A stretch of DNA of 64,000 bases. Origin: DASZBX01 sp035943635 (GTDB taxonomy: Bacteria > Actinomycetota > Actinomycetes > Streptomycetales > Catenulisporaceae). Under the pieces are notes generated by a model. That model had not been told where the DNA came from, did no database searches, and was given only the letters and a program-made list of their open reading frames with translations. The translations under genes were made by a program, and so were the position numbers. Shown piece after piece: positions 1-10,702 of the stretch (its first letter is position 1; every line of letters starts with the position of its first letter). The stretch covers positions 1-64,000 of the forward strand of contig DASZBX010000025.1 in NCBI GenBank assembly GCA_035943635.1. The letters are read 5' to 3'.

Positions 1-120
1 CCTCGTGGTATCAAGATCAGCGACAAGGAGATGCGACACCTCAAGGAAAAGCACGTCAGACCACACGACTTCCACGGCGAATGGAACTACGACGTCATCG
101 CGTCCGAAACGCCCAATTGA
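1..120 (+). pseudogene. C-terminal end of an ISAzo13-type transposase (cut by the window edge)
   Basis: Reading from base 1, an open frame runs to the TGA at 118-120 and gives about 39 residues ending in DFHGEWNYDVIASETPN. The HGEWNY-type ending is characteristic of ISAzo13/Rhodopirellula-type DDE transposases. No start is visible because the gene begins left of the window, so whether the element is intact cannot be judged. It sits 26 bp left of a near-palindromic repeat and upstream of an ATPase gene of a patchily distributed family, which fits an accessory segment at this edge. Family assignment rests on this short tail only. Confidence 0.6.
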
Positions 121-145
121 GCGTGTCGTTCATTTCCAGGCACTT

Positions 146-180
146 TGCATAAGTCGAGTTATCATAAGTCGAGTTATGCA
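146..180. repeat. 35-bp near-palindrome with an internal 15-bp direct repeat
   Basis: The segment starts TGCATAA and ends TTATGCA. Inside it CATAAGTCGAGTTAT occurs twice in direct orientation, and each copy is itself almost self-complementary (two mismatches). It lies 24 bp upstream of the ATPase start codon and just ahead of the ribosome binding site. It is AT-rich compared with its surroundings. It could be an operator or an element boundary; the sequence does not decide. Confidence 0.6.
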
Positions 181-203
181 AGTTCCCCGCAGGAGGTGTC
201 CGG

Positions 204-1691
204 ATGCCGTTGGCCAAGCCCGACGAGATGTTCGACCGGACCCGGGAGTGGTCCGCCCTGGACCGGTTCGCGACCGACCAGGGTTCCGGAGCGACGCTGG
301 GCGTGGTCTCCGGGCGCCGCCGCCAGGGGAAGACCTTCCTGCTCAGGGCGTTGTGCCAGGCGACCGGCGGGTTCTACTTCGCGGCGCAGGAGGCGGCGGA
401 CGGGGAGTCGCTGCGCCAGCTCGGCGCCGCCCTCGCCGAGCATCTGCGCTCACCCGCGCCGCTGGCCTTCGACGACTGGCACACGGTCGTCGACGCTCTC
501 CTCGGCCTGGGCCGGGAGGGGGTCGCGCCGGTGGTGATCGACGAATTCCCCTACCTGGTCAGGGCCAATCCGCAGCTGCCGTCGATCCTCCAGAACGCGT
601 ACGCCCCGCTGCGGCCCGAACGCGACGGCAGCCGCGCCCGGCTCCTGCTGTGCGGTTCGGCCATGTCCTTCATGGGGCGCCTGCTCGGCGCGAACGCCCC
701 GCTGCGCGGGCGGGCGAGCCTGGAGATGGTGGTGCCGACCCTGGACTACCGGCTGGCCGCCGAGTTCTGGGGCATCGACGACCCGGTCACCGCGCTGAAG
801 GTGAACGCGATCGTCGGCGGCACCCCGGCCTACCGCCGGGAGTACGCCCGCAACGACACCCCGGCCGGCCCGGCGGACTTCGGCTCCTGGGTCGTGCGCG
901 CCGTCCTGTCTCCGACCAGCCCGCTCTTCCACGAGGCCCGATACCTTCTCGCCGACGAACCCGAGTTGCAGGACACCGGCCTCTACCATTCCGTCCTGGC
1001 CGCGATCGCGAACGGGAGCGGCGGCCGGGGCGCGATCGCCTCCTACCTGGGCCGCAAGTCGGGCGACCTCGCCCATCCGCTGAACGTGTTGGAAAACTGC
1101 GGGCTGATCAGAAAGGAACCCGACGCGTTCAAGGACAACCGCACCACGTTCCACATCGCTGAGCCGCTGGTCACCTTCTACCACGGCATCATGCGCCCGC
1201 TGTGGTCCGACCTGGAGCACTCCCAGGACGCGACCCGGCTCTGGCAGCGCAGCCAGCAGCGTTTCGCCGGGAACGTGCTCAGCCCGCATTTCGAACACGT
1301 CTGCCGACACTGGGCCCGGTATCTCGCTCCCGAGAGCCTGTTCGGCGACTACCCGAACCGCGTCGCGAGCGGCACCGTCAACGATCCGCAGAACCGGACC
1401 AGCCACGAAGTCGACCTGGTCGTCTTCGGCCTGGACGAGGGCAATCGCCAGCCGATCCTCGCGATCGGCGAGGTCAAGTGGGGCGAGACCATGGGCTTGG
1501 GCCACCTGGACCGCCTGCGCCGGATCCGCGGCCTGCTCGCCGCCCAGGACCGGCACGGTGCCGCGACCGCCAAGATCGCGTGCTTCAGCGCCACCGGTTT
1601 CACCGATGACCTGCGCGAGTTGGCCGCGAAGGGAAACGAGATCCTGCTCGTCACTGCGGCAGACCTCTACCGGCGAGAAGAACCGGCGTAG
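204..1691 (+). CDS. AAA+ ATPase of the archaeal-ATPase/DUF234 family
   Basis: A 495-residue protein with an N-terminal P-loop ATPase domain and a C-terminal DUF234 domain. Walker A is GRRRQGKT at residues 37-44 and Walker B is VVIDEF around 110-115. The C-terminal part contains EVDLVVF and a later EVKWG, a D/E-x-K pattern like the nuclease-fold core seen in this family. The start is chosen from AGGAGG at 191-196, eight bases before the ATG. The biological role of the family is not established; members are patchily distributed and often sit near mobile elements. Here it follows a transposase tail and is convergent with the DUF3180 gene, 33 bp away. Confidence 0.85.
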   Translation: MPLAKPDEMFDRTREWSALDRFATDQGSGATLGVVSGRRRQGKTFLLRALCQATGGFYFAAQEAADGESLRQLGAALAEHLRSPAPLAFDDWHTVVDALLGLGREGVAPVVIDEFPYLVRANPQLPSILQNAYAPLRPERDGSRARLLLCGSAMSFMGRLLGANAPLRGRASLEMVVPTLDYRLAAEFWGIDDPVTALKVNAIVGGTPAYRREYARNDTPAGPADFGSWVVRAVLSPTSPLFHEARYLLADEPELQDTGLYHSVLAAIANGSGGRGAIASYLGRKSGDLAHPLNVLENCGLIRKEPDAFKDNRTTFHIAEPLVTFYHGIMRPLWSDLEHSQDATRLWQRSQQRFAGNVLSPHFEHVCRHWARYLAPESLFGDYPNRVASGTVNDPQNRTSHEVDLVVFGLDEGNRQPILAIGEVKWGETMGLGHLDRLRRIRGLLAAQDRHGAATAKIACFSATGFTDDLRELAAKGNEILLVTAADLYRREEPA

Positions 1692-1724
1692 CAGCCTGAT
1701 CCGGCGTCCGAATTCCGGCTGCGA

Positions 1725-2255
1725 TCAGGCCCGAGACGCGAGGTTCTCCGAGGGCGTGGCCGGGGATTCCGGCGGGACGCGCAGGATGCGTTCGAGCAGG
1801 AGTGCGGCCAGGATCAAGGCGGCTCCGGCGAGGAAGGCGAAGCCGCAGGTGATGGCGCGGGTGCGCAGGATGTCCACGTCCAGGTGGTCGAGCAGCAGGA
1901 GCGCGTAGCCGCCATAGGCTCCGCCGAGGACGGCTCCGACCAGACCGGCCGCCTTGGCCAGGACGAGGGCGCGGGCGGCCTGCAGGGGGTCGATCGGCTT
2001 GACCGGGCGCTGCGGGCGCTCAGCCGGCCGGCCGGTGGCCGCGCGCAGCCGGGCCTCGCGGTGGGCGGCGAAGCGCGAGCGCAGGCCCAGGGCCACCGCC
2101 AGCACCGCCGCGGCCAGCACGGCGAGGGTGATCGGCGCGCTGATCGGCACCGCCGGGATGGTCCCGTAGTGGTCCCAAAAGCGCATAACCACGTACGACA
2201 GCGCCATCGCCAGCGCTGTGGTCGCGACGAGGGCACGCAGTCGAGTCGGCTTCAC
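1725..2255 (-). CDS. DUF3180 membrane protein
   Basis: A 176-residue protein with four hydrophobic segments (about residues 8-26, 40-58, 103-123 and 135-155) and an Arg/Pro-rich cytoplasmic loop between the second and third. It matches the DUF3180 pattern, found in actinobacteria directly downstream of folK, as here. The start is GTG. It is the last gene of the folate cluster, separated from folK by about 283 bp of GC-rich sequence with no other gene. Function is unknown. Confidence 0.75.
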   Translation of the reverse strand: MKPTRLRALVATTALAMALSYVVMRFWDHYGTIPAVPISAPITLAVLAAAVLAVALGLRSRFAAHREARLRAATGRPAERPQRPVKPIDPLQAARALVLAKAAGLVGAVLGGAYGGYALLLLDHLDVDILRTRAITCGFAFLAGAALILAALLLERILRVPPESPATPSENLASRA

Positions 2256-2538
2256 AGGGCCAGTCTGTCAGGAACTTCCGGGCAGTGGCGACTGCCCCCC
2301 GGGCCCGGCCGGCCGCGGCGGGCGCGGCCCCGCCGACCAGGCACGCGATCGGCCTCGCGACCGGCGACGGGACCACGGGCGCGCACCGCCGGGCGATTGT
2401 CAGCACGATCAGTCATGCGGCCGAACGCCCGGCCGGGCCACGCACCCGGCCGTCGAACCGTGGCAATCACGACCCGGGCCACAGCGGCAACATCCTGCTC
2501 TCGCCGCATCCCGATCGCATCGCCGGCGCCGACGCTGA

Positions 2539-3087
2539 CTACAACTGCAGGACCAGATCGTCCCGGCGCTCCACGCCTTCGACCGTCAGATCGGCCAGCA
2601 GGTCCACCACGGGCCCGTGCCCCGGCAGTTGGGCCTGCGGGTCCACATCCCGCCACGGGACGAGCACGAAGGCCCGCTGGAACGCCCGCGGGTGCGGCAG
2701 GGTCGGGCCCGGGCCGGCCTGGACCAGTTCGCCGTAGACGATCAGGTCCACGTCCACGGCCCGGGCGTCCCAGCGTTCCGAGCGCTCCCGGCCGAGCGCC
2801 TGCTCGACCGCCAGGGCGCGTTCGAGCAGGGTGTCCGGGGACAGGTCCGTCGTCCCGAGCAGCACCGCGTTCAGGAAGTGCGGCTGCTCGGACAGGTCGC
2901 GCGAGCCGGCCTGCCCGGGCGGGCCGCCGAACGGCTCGGTCTCGTACACCGGGGAGACCGCGTCGATGTGCACCGACGGGGTGTCCACCAGCGCGTCCAC
3001 CGCCGCCTGCAGGGTCTCGAACCGGTTGCCCAGGTTGCCGCCGAGGGACAGCACTATCGGCTGGCCCGGCCTCGCCTCGCCGTTCAT
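2539..3087 (-). CDS. folK: 2-amino-4-hydroxy-6-hydroxymethyldihydropteridine pyrophosphokinase
   Basis: The product (182 aa) transfers pyrophosphate from ATP to 6-hydroxymethyl-7,8-dihydropterin, the step before dihydropteroate synthase. The family motifs are present: SLGGNLGNR near the N terminus, SPVYETEPFG, FLNAVL, and the metal-binding stretch RWDARAVDVDLIVYG followed by LPHPRAFQRAFVLVP. The start is the ATG at 3087, which overlaps the folB stop (ATGA) and points to translational coupling. An in-frame ATG further upstream would force overlap with most of the folB C terminus and is rejected. Confidence 0.93.
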   Translation of the reverse strand: MNGEARPGQPIVLSLGGNLGNRFETLQAAVDALVDTPSVHIDAVSPVYETEPFGGPPGQAGSRDLSEQPHFLNAVLLGTTDLSPDTLLERALAVEQALGRERSERWDARAVDVDLIVYGELVQAGPGPTLPHPRAFQRAFVLVPWRDVDPQAQLPGHGPVVDLLADLTVEGVERRDDLVLQL

Positions 3088-3467
3088 CCGCCGACCTCCG
3101 TACGGGTGCGATTGATCACGATGCTGACGTCGTCGAACGGGACGGAGATCGGTGCGTCCGGTTTGTGCACCGCGACCTCCACGGCGTGCACGGCCGGGTC
3201 GGCCAGGCACACGTCGGCGATCCGCTGGGCCAGCGTCTCGATCAGGTTCACCGGTTCCCCCTCGATCATCGCGACGATCTTCTCCGCGATCACTCCGTAG
3301 TCGGCGGTGGCGGCCAGGTCGTCCGTGCGCGCGGCGGCCCTGGAGTCCACGCCCAGGGCCACGTCCACGATGAACGTCTGGCCCTCCACGCGCTCTCTCG
3401 GATAGACGCCGTGCAAACCACGCCCCCGCAGTCCGTGCAGGGTTATTCGGTCGAGCCCGTCTTGCAT
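3084..3467 (-). CDS. folB: Dihydroneopterin aldolase
   Basis: A 127-residue enzyme converting 7,8-dihydroneopterin to 6-hydroxymethyl-dihydropterin and glycolaldehyde. The sequence has DRITLHGLRGRGLHGVYPRER (substrate-contacting N terminus), the TADYGVIAEKI segment, NLIETLAQRIAD with the conserved Glu, and VAVHKPDAPI with the conserved Lys near the C terminus. Length is typical. It is coupled to folK by an ATGA overlap. About 179 bp separate it from the NTF2-like gene upstream. Confidence 0.93.
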   Translation of the reverse strand: MQDGLDRITLHGLRGRGLHGVYPRERVEGQTFIVDVALGVDSRAAARTDDLAATADYGVIAEKIVAMIEGEPVNLIETLAQRIADVCLADPAVHAVEVAVHKPDAPISVPFDDVSIVINRTRTEVGG

Positions 3468-3646
3468 CTGCGCTCCGTCACGGTGTCCACTGCATTACCC
3501 GGCTCTGGTGTTGCTCGATCTTGCTCTGCCTGCTGATGCTGCCCTGTCCCGCTTTGTCGGGTCTCGTCCTGCCCAGCCTCGCCTTACCCGGCCGGGTAGT
3601 GCGCCGACGGCGGTCCGCCGGACTGCGGCGCCCCGCAAGACCCAGA

Positions 3647-4135
3647 TTAACCGTCCTCCGGTCCACCCGCCTCTTCACCCTGGTCGGTCGGGAAGACCGG
3701 CGAGGAGTGGTGGCTGAACAGCCGCCAGCCGCCCGCGCCGTCGCGGCGGAAGGTGTTGGTCGCCTCGGCCCGGCCGCCGACGAAGGCGCCCGGGTCCTCG
3801 GCCTCCGGCAGGTCGGCCAGCACGTTCTCCACACAGGTGACCACGGCCAGGTCCGCGCCGACCACCACGCGCACGTCGGTCAGGAAGAACTGCAGGTAGG
3901 AGAGCCTGGCCATCACCACGGTCCAGGACATCAGCACCTTCCCGCGGCCGTGCACCGCGGACTGGCCGGGGTGCACGCAGTGCACGGTGTCGGCGTACTC
4001 GCCGTCCACCCAGAGAGCGCGCATCCCGTCCAGGTCGCCGTCCTCGATCGCCTGGTAGAAGGCCGCGTTCACGGCCGCCACCGCGGCCTGTTCCGTCGTG
4101 AAGGCGTCCTCGTCCACGGGCGGTTGTGTGCTCAA
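3647..4135 (-). CDS. NTF2-like (SnoaL/DUF4440-type) protein
   Basis: A 162-residue cone-fold protein: an N-terminal helix with AAVAAVNAAFYQAIEDGDLDG, then WVDGEYADTVHCVHPG, and a C-terminal sheet ending in WRLFSHHSSP. The start is inferred to be a TTG at 4135, preceded by a GGGGAGGGG Shine-Dalgarno; an ATG slightly upstream lies in another frame. A protein of this type sits within the fol cluster of many actinobacteria. Its substrate is unknown. It lies between folP (136 bp) and folB (179 bp). Confidence 0.8.
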   Translation of the reverse strand: MSTQPPVDEDAFTTEQAAVAAVNAAFYQAIEDGDLDGMRALWVDGEYADTVHCVHPGQSAVHGRGKVLMSWTVVMARLSYLQFFLTDVRVVVGADLAVVTCVENVLADLPEAEDPGAFVGGRAEATNTFRRDGAGGWRLFSHHSSPVFPTDQGEEAGGPEDG

Positions 4136-4271
4136 CAGCCCCTCCCCTCATCCATGGCCGCCAATTCCTCTCCTGCCGGACCGTCTCCCGGTCGCGCCGC
4201 GCGGCACGCCCTCGCGCCGCTGATGACTTCTGCCGCTTTCCGCGATCACCGATTACCCGGTGTGGGCCGGA

Positions 4272-5171
4272 TCAGTCGCCCGCGGGGCCGGGCACCGCGA
4301 GGTACCGCGGATCGGTGGCGGCCGCGGCGACCTTCACCGCGTCCACCGCCTCGGCTGCGGCGTGCACCCGGACCGCCCAGGCGCCGCGGGCGGCCAGGAT
4401 CGCGGCCAGCGCCAGGGTGGCGGTGTCCCGTCCGGCCGCGGGCCGCGGGGCCCCGTCCGGGCCGGCCAGCAGCCGGCCGAGGAAGCGTTTGCGGGACGGC
4501 CCGGCCAGCACCGGGCGGCCCAGCGCGCCGAGCCGCTCGAACCCGGCCGCCAGGGCCCAGTCGTGCGCGGCCTGCTTGGCGAAGCCGAAGCCGGGGTCCA
4601 GCACGATCCGCTCCGGGTCGATCCCGCCGGCCACGGCCGCGCCGAGCTGCCGGCCGAGCTCGCCGCAGACCTCGCCGAGCACGTCGCGGTACTGCGCGCG
4701 GTCGTTCATATCGGCACTGTGCCCGCGCCAGTGCATCAGGATGTACGGCAGCCGGGCCTGTGACACAAACGGGATCATCGCCGGGTCGGCCTGGCCGCCG
4801 CTGACGTCGTTGACGATCCGGGCCCCGGCCGCGACGGCCTGTTCGGCCACCTCGGCCCGGGTGGTGTCCACCGAGACCACGGCCCCGGCCCGGGCCAGCC
4901 CGGCGATCACCGGCAGCACCCGGCGCAGCTCCTCGGCCGCGGCCACCCGGTCCGCGCCGGGCCGGGTGGACTCCCCGCCCACGTCCAGGTAGTCGACCCC
5001 GGCGGCGAGCATCGCCAGGCCGTGCTCGACCGCGCGCCCGGGTTCGAAGTAGTCCCCGCCGTCGGAGAAGGAGTCCGGGGTGACGTTGACCACGCCCATC
5101 ACGGCGCAGCGGCCGAGATCGGGCAGGCCGGCCACCCGGCGGCGGGCCAGGTTCGGCGCAAGCTCGGTCAT
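4272..5171 (-). CDS. folP: Dihydropteroate synthase
   Basis: A 299-residue TIM-barrel enzyme joining p-aminobenzoate to hydroxymethyl-dihydropterin pyrophosphate; it is the sulfonamide target. Signatures include MGVVNVTPDSFSDGG, YLDVGGESTRPGA, VSVDTTRAEV, NDVSGG, LMHWRG, LDPGFGFAKQ and the C-terminal AGPSRKRFLG with the conserved Ser-Arg-Lys. The start is the ATG at 5171, placing the first barrel strand about 22 residues in. Longer in-frame extensions lie inside the lysyltransferase gene and are not used. It sits 71 bp downstream of that gene. Confidence 0.95.
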   Translation of the reverse strand: MTELAPNLARRRVAGLPDLGRCAVMGVVNVTPDSFSDGGDYFEPGRAVEHGLAMLAAGVDYLDVGGESTRPGADRVAAAEELRRVLPVIAGLARAGAVVSVDTTRAEVAEQAVAAGARIVNDVSGGQADPAMIPFVSQARLPYILMHWRGHSADMNDRAQYRDVLGEVCGELGRQLGAAVAGGIDPERIVLDPGFGFAKQAAHDWALAAGFERLGALGRPVLAGPSRKRFLGRLLAGPDGAPRPAAGRDTATLALAAILAARGAWAVRVHAAAEAVDAVKVAAAATDPRYLAVPGPAGD

Positions 5172-5242
5172 GGCGGCAATGGTAGTGCCCGGACCCGCCG
5201 GGGCCCGAGCACGCGCACTACCCACCGCCCCGTCCGGGCGCC

Positions 5243-7084
5243 CTAGTCCGCCGTGGCCGACTCGGCCAGCGAGGCCTCGGAGACCGCGGCCTCCTTGTGG
5301 TTGCGCCGGAACAGGGTCGGCAGCACCAGGAAGGCTTCGGCCTCCAGGGCCGCGATGGCGATCCGGGGCAGGTCCCGGGTCTGCCGGTAGACCACGAACC
5401 GCGGCTCCCAGGACGGGCGGAACTTCGCGTTGAACCGGTACAGCGACTCGATCTGGAACCAGCGGGACAGGAACACCAGCAGCCCGCGCCAGCGCCGCAG
5501 CACCGGGCCCGCGCCGATCTTCTCCCCACGCTCCAGGGCGGAGCGGAAGACCGCGAAGTTCAGCGACATCCGGGCCACCCCCAGGCTCCCGGCCTCCCGC
5601 AGCGCCGCCACGATCATCAGCTCGTTCAGTCCCGGGTCCGCGGTCCGGTCCCGGCGCATCAGGTCCAGCGAGAGCCCGTCCCGGCCCCAGGGCACGAAGT
5701 TGAGCACGGCCCGGATCTCGCCGTCCTTGGTCGCGGTGACCACCACGCACTCGCCGTCGGACGGGTCGCCGAACCGGCCCAGCGCCATCGAGAAGCCGCG
5801 CTCGGTCTCGGTGGACCGCCCGGCCGTGGCCAGCCGGCGGATCAGCACCACCTGCTCGGCCGGGATGTCGCGCAGCCGGCGCACCTCGCAGAGGTAGCCC
5901 TGCCGCTCGATCCGGTTGACCATCTGGCGCACGTTGCGCATGGCCCGGCCGTCCAGGGAGAACTGCGAGACCTCGACCACGGCCTCGTCGCCGAGTTCCA
6001 GCGCGTCCATGTCGCCCTCGCGGCACCACACCTCGCCGCCCTGTTCGGAGCAGCCCATCACGGCCGGGATCCAGGCGTACCGCTGGGCCCGCTCCATGAA
6101 CGCCTTGATCGCGCCCGGCCAGGCCTCCGGGTCGCCGATCGGGTCGCCGCTGGCCAGCATCACCCCGGACACCACCCGGTAGGCGATCGCGGCCTTGCCG
6201 GACTGGGAGAACATCACCGACTTGTCCCGGCGCAGCGCGAAGTAGCCGAGCGAGTCGCGCCGGCCCTGCTTGACCAGCAGCTCGCGGACCTGGGTCTCCT
6301 GTTCGTCGGTCATCCGGCCGATCGGCTCGGCCGGGCGGAAGAACAGGTAGAGGGTGACCAAGACCGTGATCAGGCCGAGGGTGAGCAGGGAGAAGTAGAC
6401 GTAGTCGGCGTAGTGGTCCCGGCTGAAGCCCACCGGGCCGCCGACCCCGGCCAGGCCGAACAGGACGTGGTGGGCCCGGGCGGCCAGGCTGGGCGAGCCG
6501 ATCAGCTCCTGCGGCCGGGCCGAGATGATCACCAGGCCGATCAGCAGGTCGGCGACCAGCAGGCCGAAGAAGGTCCAGATCGCCCGCCAGCGCGAGCGCG
6601 GGTCGCTCAGCGCGTAGAACTCGCGCCGGTGCACCAGCAGCAGCACCAGCAGGGCCGCGCCGAGTATCGCGCCGCCGGGCACCTGCTCGTGGTGGCCGAC
6701 CCGGACCGCCTCGACCACCCGGGTGACCAGGGAGCCGGCCAGCAGCACCAGGGTGCCCATCCAGGCGCGGTGCTTGCGCCGGCGCAGGCCGTGCGCCACC
6801 AGCACCAGCAGGATGCCGATGATCAGGCTGCCGGTCACCGCGACCGGGTCGACCTGCAGGCCGGGCAGGTAATGCCCGGCCCGGGCCAGCTGCGGGCTGC
6901 GCCGGATGGTCGGGAAGACGCCGGAGAGCACGTCGAGCAGGCCGATGACATAACAGGAGATGCCGGCGGCGCGCGGCACCCAGGATCGGGGCCGGACCAG
7001 GTTGGCCGCGGAGGCGGCGAACCTGCGTTCGAGGGCGGCCGGTTTGGCCGGCCGGGCTGAGGGCTCGGGCTGTCCGGTATTCAC
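5243..7084 (-). CDS. DUF2156 phosphatidylglycerol lysyltransferase-like membrane protein
   Basis: A 613-residue protein with an N-terminal half of about six hydrophobic segments and a C-terminal cytoplasmic GNAT-like DUF2156 domain. The latter runs from about residue 260 and includes GRRDSLGYFALRRDKS, GDPIGDPEAW and the late motif SLYRFNAKFRPSWEPRF. This is the MprF/LysX-type architecture, which transfers lysine from Lys-tRNA to membrane lipid; here the substrate is inferred only from the family. The start is GTG at 7084 with GAAGG upstream, avoiding a 133-bp overlap with folE that a longer frame would require. It sits between folE and folP, as in related actinomycetes. Confidence 0.82.
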   Translation of the reverse strand: MNTGQPEPSARPAKPAALERRFAASAANLVRPRSWVPRAAGISCYVIGLLDVLSGVFPTIRRSPQLARAGHYLPGLQVDPVAVTGSLIIGILLVLVAHGLRRRKHRAWMGTLVLLAGSLVTRVVEAVRVGHHEQVPGGAILGAALLVLLLVHRREFYALSDPRSRWRAIWTFFGLLVADLLIGLVIISARPQELIGSPSLAARAHHVLFGLAGVGGPVGFSRDHYADYVYFSLLTLGLITVLVTLYLFFRPAEPIGRMTDEQETQVRELLVKQGRRDSLGYFALRRDKSVMFSQSGKAAIAYRVVSGVMLASGDPIGDPEAWPGAIKAFMERAQRYAWIPAVMGCSEQGGEVWCREGDMDALELGDEAVVEVSQFSLDGRAMRNVRQMVNRIERQGYLCEVRRLRDIPAEQVVLIRRLATAGRSTETERGFSMALGRFGDPSDGECVVVTATKDGEIRAVLNFVPWGRDGLSLDLMRRDRTADPGLNELMIVAALREAGSLGVARMSLNFAVFRSALERGEKIGAGPVLRRWRGLLVFLSRWFQIESLYRFNAKFRPSWEPRFVVYRQTRDLPRIAIAALEAEAFLVLPTLFRRNHKEAAVSEASLAESATAD

Positions 7085-7182
7085 TTTTCGATCCGCCTTC
7101 GGGACGTCTTTCCGGGTACCTCGTGCCTGCACGCGCCCGGTCCGCTCCGGGGCCGAGCCCGGGTCCGGGCTCCGGCGCGGGC

Positions 7183-7815
7183 CTAACGGCCCAGGATCAG
7201 GCTCATCGCCTCGGCCCGGGTCGCCGGCGACCGCAGCATCCCCCGTACCGCCGAGGTGACGGTCTTCGCCCCCGGCTTTCGGATTCCACGCATCGACATG
7301 CATAGGTGTTCGCACTCCACTACGACGATGACCCCGCGCGGCTCCAGAATCCGGACCAGCGCATCGGCTACCTGAGTGGTAAGACGCTCCTGGACCTGGG
7401 GCCGTTTCGCATAGACGTCGACCAATCTGGCCAACTTGGACAGGCCGGTTATCCGACCGTCCACCGAAGGAATGTAGCCGACATGGGCCACTCCGTGGAA
7501 CGGAACCAGGTGATGTTCACAGGAACTGTACAACTCGATGTCTTTGACCAGCACCATCTCGTCGTGTCCGAGATCGAAGGTGGTGCTCAGGACTTCCTCC
7601 GGGGTCTGCCGCAGGCCGGAGAACATCTCCCGGTAGGACCGGGCCACCCGGCCCGGGGTGTCGCGCAGGCCGTCCCGGTCCGGGTCCTCGCCGACCGCGA
7701 TCAGCAGTTCCCGGACCGCGGCCGCGGCCCGCGCCTCGTCGAAAGGCCCGACCGCCCGGCCGGCGTCCGCAGGCGCTAGCTCGGGCTGGCCGGGCAGGGA
7801 GATCGGGTTGATCAC
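7183..7815 (-). CDS. folE: GTP cyclohydrolase I
   Basis: A 210-residue enzyme opening GTP to dihydroneopterin triphosphate, the first folate step. Motifs: GLRDTPGRVARSYREMFSGL, the zinc-binding SSCEHHLVPFHGVAHVGYIP, ITGLSKLARLVDVYAKRPQVQERLT, and a second zinc ligand region ECEHLCMSMRGIRKPGA. The start is GTG at 7815, only 7 bp after the ftsH stop with no strong Shine-Dalgarno, so it is probably translated by coupling to ftsH. The adjacency ftsH-folE is conserved in actinobacteria. Confidence 0.95.
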   Translation of the reverse strand: MINPISLPGQPELAPADAGRAVGPFDEARAAAAVRELLIAVGEDPDRDGLRDTPGRVARSYREMFSGLRQTPEEVLSTTFDLGHDEMVLVKDIELYSSCEHHLVPFHGVAHVGYIPSVDGRITGLSKLARLVDVYAKRPQVQERLTTQVADALVRILEPRGVIVVVECEHLCMSMRGIRKPGAKTVTSAVRGMLRSPATRAEAMSLILGR

Positions 7816-7822
7816 CGACTGC

Positions 7823-9751
<1,929 letters not shown>

Positions 9752-10076
9752 CGATCCGGGGTTTTTGAGGCCCCGTCCCTTCTGCTGGCTCGCACATTCG
9801 GCGCCGCGTGCGGCGTCGGATGACCGGATAGTCGACTAAGTCTTGGGGTACCACAGCCAGATGCCCGTGGAACTGCGGCTTTACGCCGCCGTTCCCCCGG
9901 CATCTGAGTGAACCGGCCCTAACGGAGTAGGTCCGGCGCACTGTTTCGCCTTCGAGGTGCCGAGCCGCCCTCAAGCAGAGGGCCGACACCTTCGCAACGA
10001 TCCTACGCGGTACCCGCGTTCCCAGTTGCCCGGACCGACTTTGTTTTCGACCCCCGTGTTCGCTGCCAGCGATCAG
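9752..10076. other. Intergenic region between hpt and ftsH
   Basis: 325 bp with no coding sequence or RNA gene I can support. It must hold the ftsH promoter, reading leftward, and the end of the hpt transcript. A short GGGG/CCCC inverted repeat lies about 10-25 bp upstream of the ftsH start. I could not identify a convincing -10/-35 pair. Confidence 0.5.
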
Positions 10077-10628
10077 TCAGGAGTAGACATCCGGCGCGAG
10101 GGTCGCGATGAAAGGCAGGTTCCGGTACTTCTCGGAGAAGTCCAGACCATACCCGACCACGAACTCGTTCGGGATGTCGAAGCCCACGTGCTTGACGTCG
10201 ATCTGCACTTTCGCGGCGTCCGGCTTGCGCAGCAGGGTGCACACCTCCAGCGAGGCCGGCTGGCGTGAGCGCAGGTTGGACAGCAGCCAGGACAGGGTGA
10301 GACCGGAGTCGATGATGTCCTCGACCACCAGCACGTGCCGCCCCTCGATGTCGGTGTCCAGGTCCTTGAGGATCCGGACCACGCCCGAGGACTTGGTGCC
10401 CGCGCCGTAGGAGGAGATCGCCATCCAGTCCATGGTCACCGGCAGGTGCAGCGCCCGGGACAGGTCGGCCATCACCATCACCGCGCCCTTGAGCACGCCG
10501 ACCAGGAGGACGTCGTTGCCCGCGTACTTGGCGTCGACCTCCGAGGCCAGCCGCGTGATCCCCTCCTGGATCTGTGTCTTCGTCAGCAGGACGCGCTGCA
10601 GGTCTGCGCCCATGTCCATCTCGTCCAC
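10077..10628 (-). CDS. hpt: Hypoxanthine phosphoribosyltransferase
   Basis: A 183-residue purine salvage enzyme converting hypoxanthine or guanine plus PRPP to IMP or GMP. The PRPP-binding signature VLVVEDIIDSGLTL is at residues 99-112. VGVLKGAVMVMADLSRAL carries the conserved Lys-Gly loop, and FVVGYGLDFSEKYRNLPFIATL is the C-terminal base-contact region. Length is typical. It lies between tilS (74 bp upstream) and ftsH, a conserved order in Gram-positive bacteria. Confidence 0.95.
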   Translation of the reverse strand: MDEMDMGADLQRVLLTKTQIQEGITRLASEVDAKYAGNDVLLVGVLKGAVMVMADLSRALHLPVTMDWMAISSYGAGTKSSGVVRILKDLDTDIEGRHVLVVEDIIDSGLTLSWLLSNLRSRQPASLEVCTLLRKPDAAKVQIDVKHVGFDIPNEFVVGYGLDFSEKYRNLPFIATLAPDVYS

Positions 10629-10702
10629 CGGAAACTCCTCGTACTTTCGGTCGGCTGCGGACTACAAGCGCTCGGCGGCAAGAGGCGGTGAGACACGGAC
10701 CG

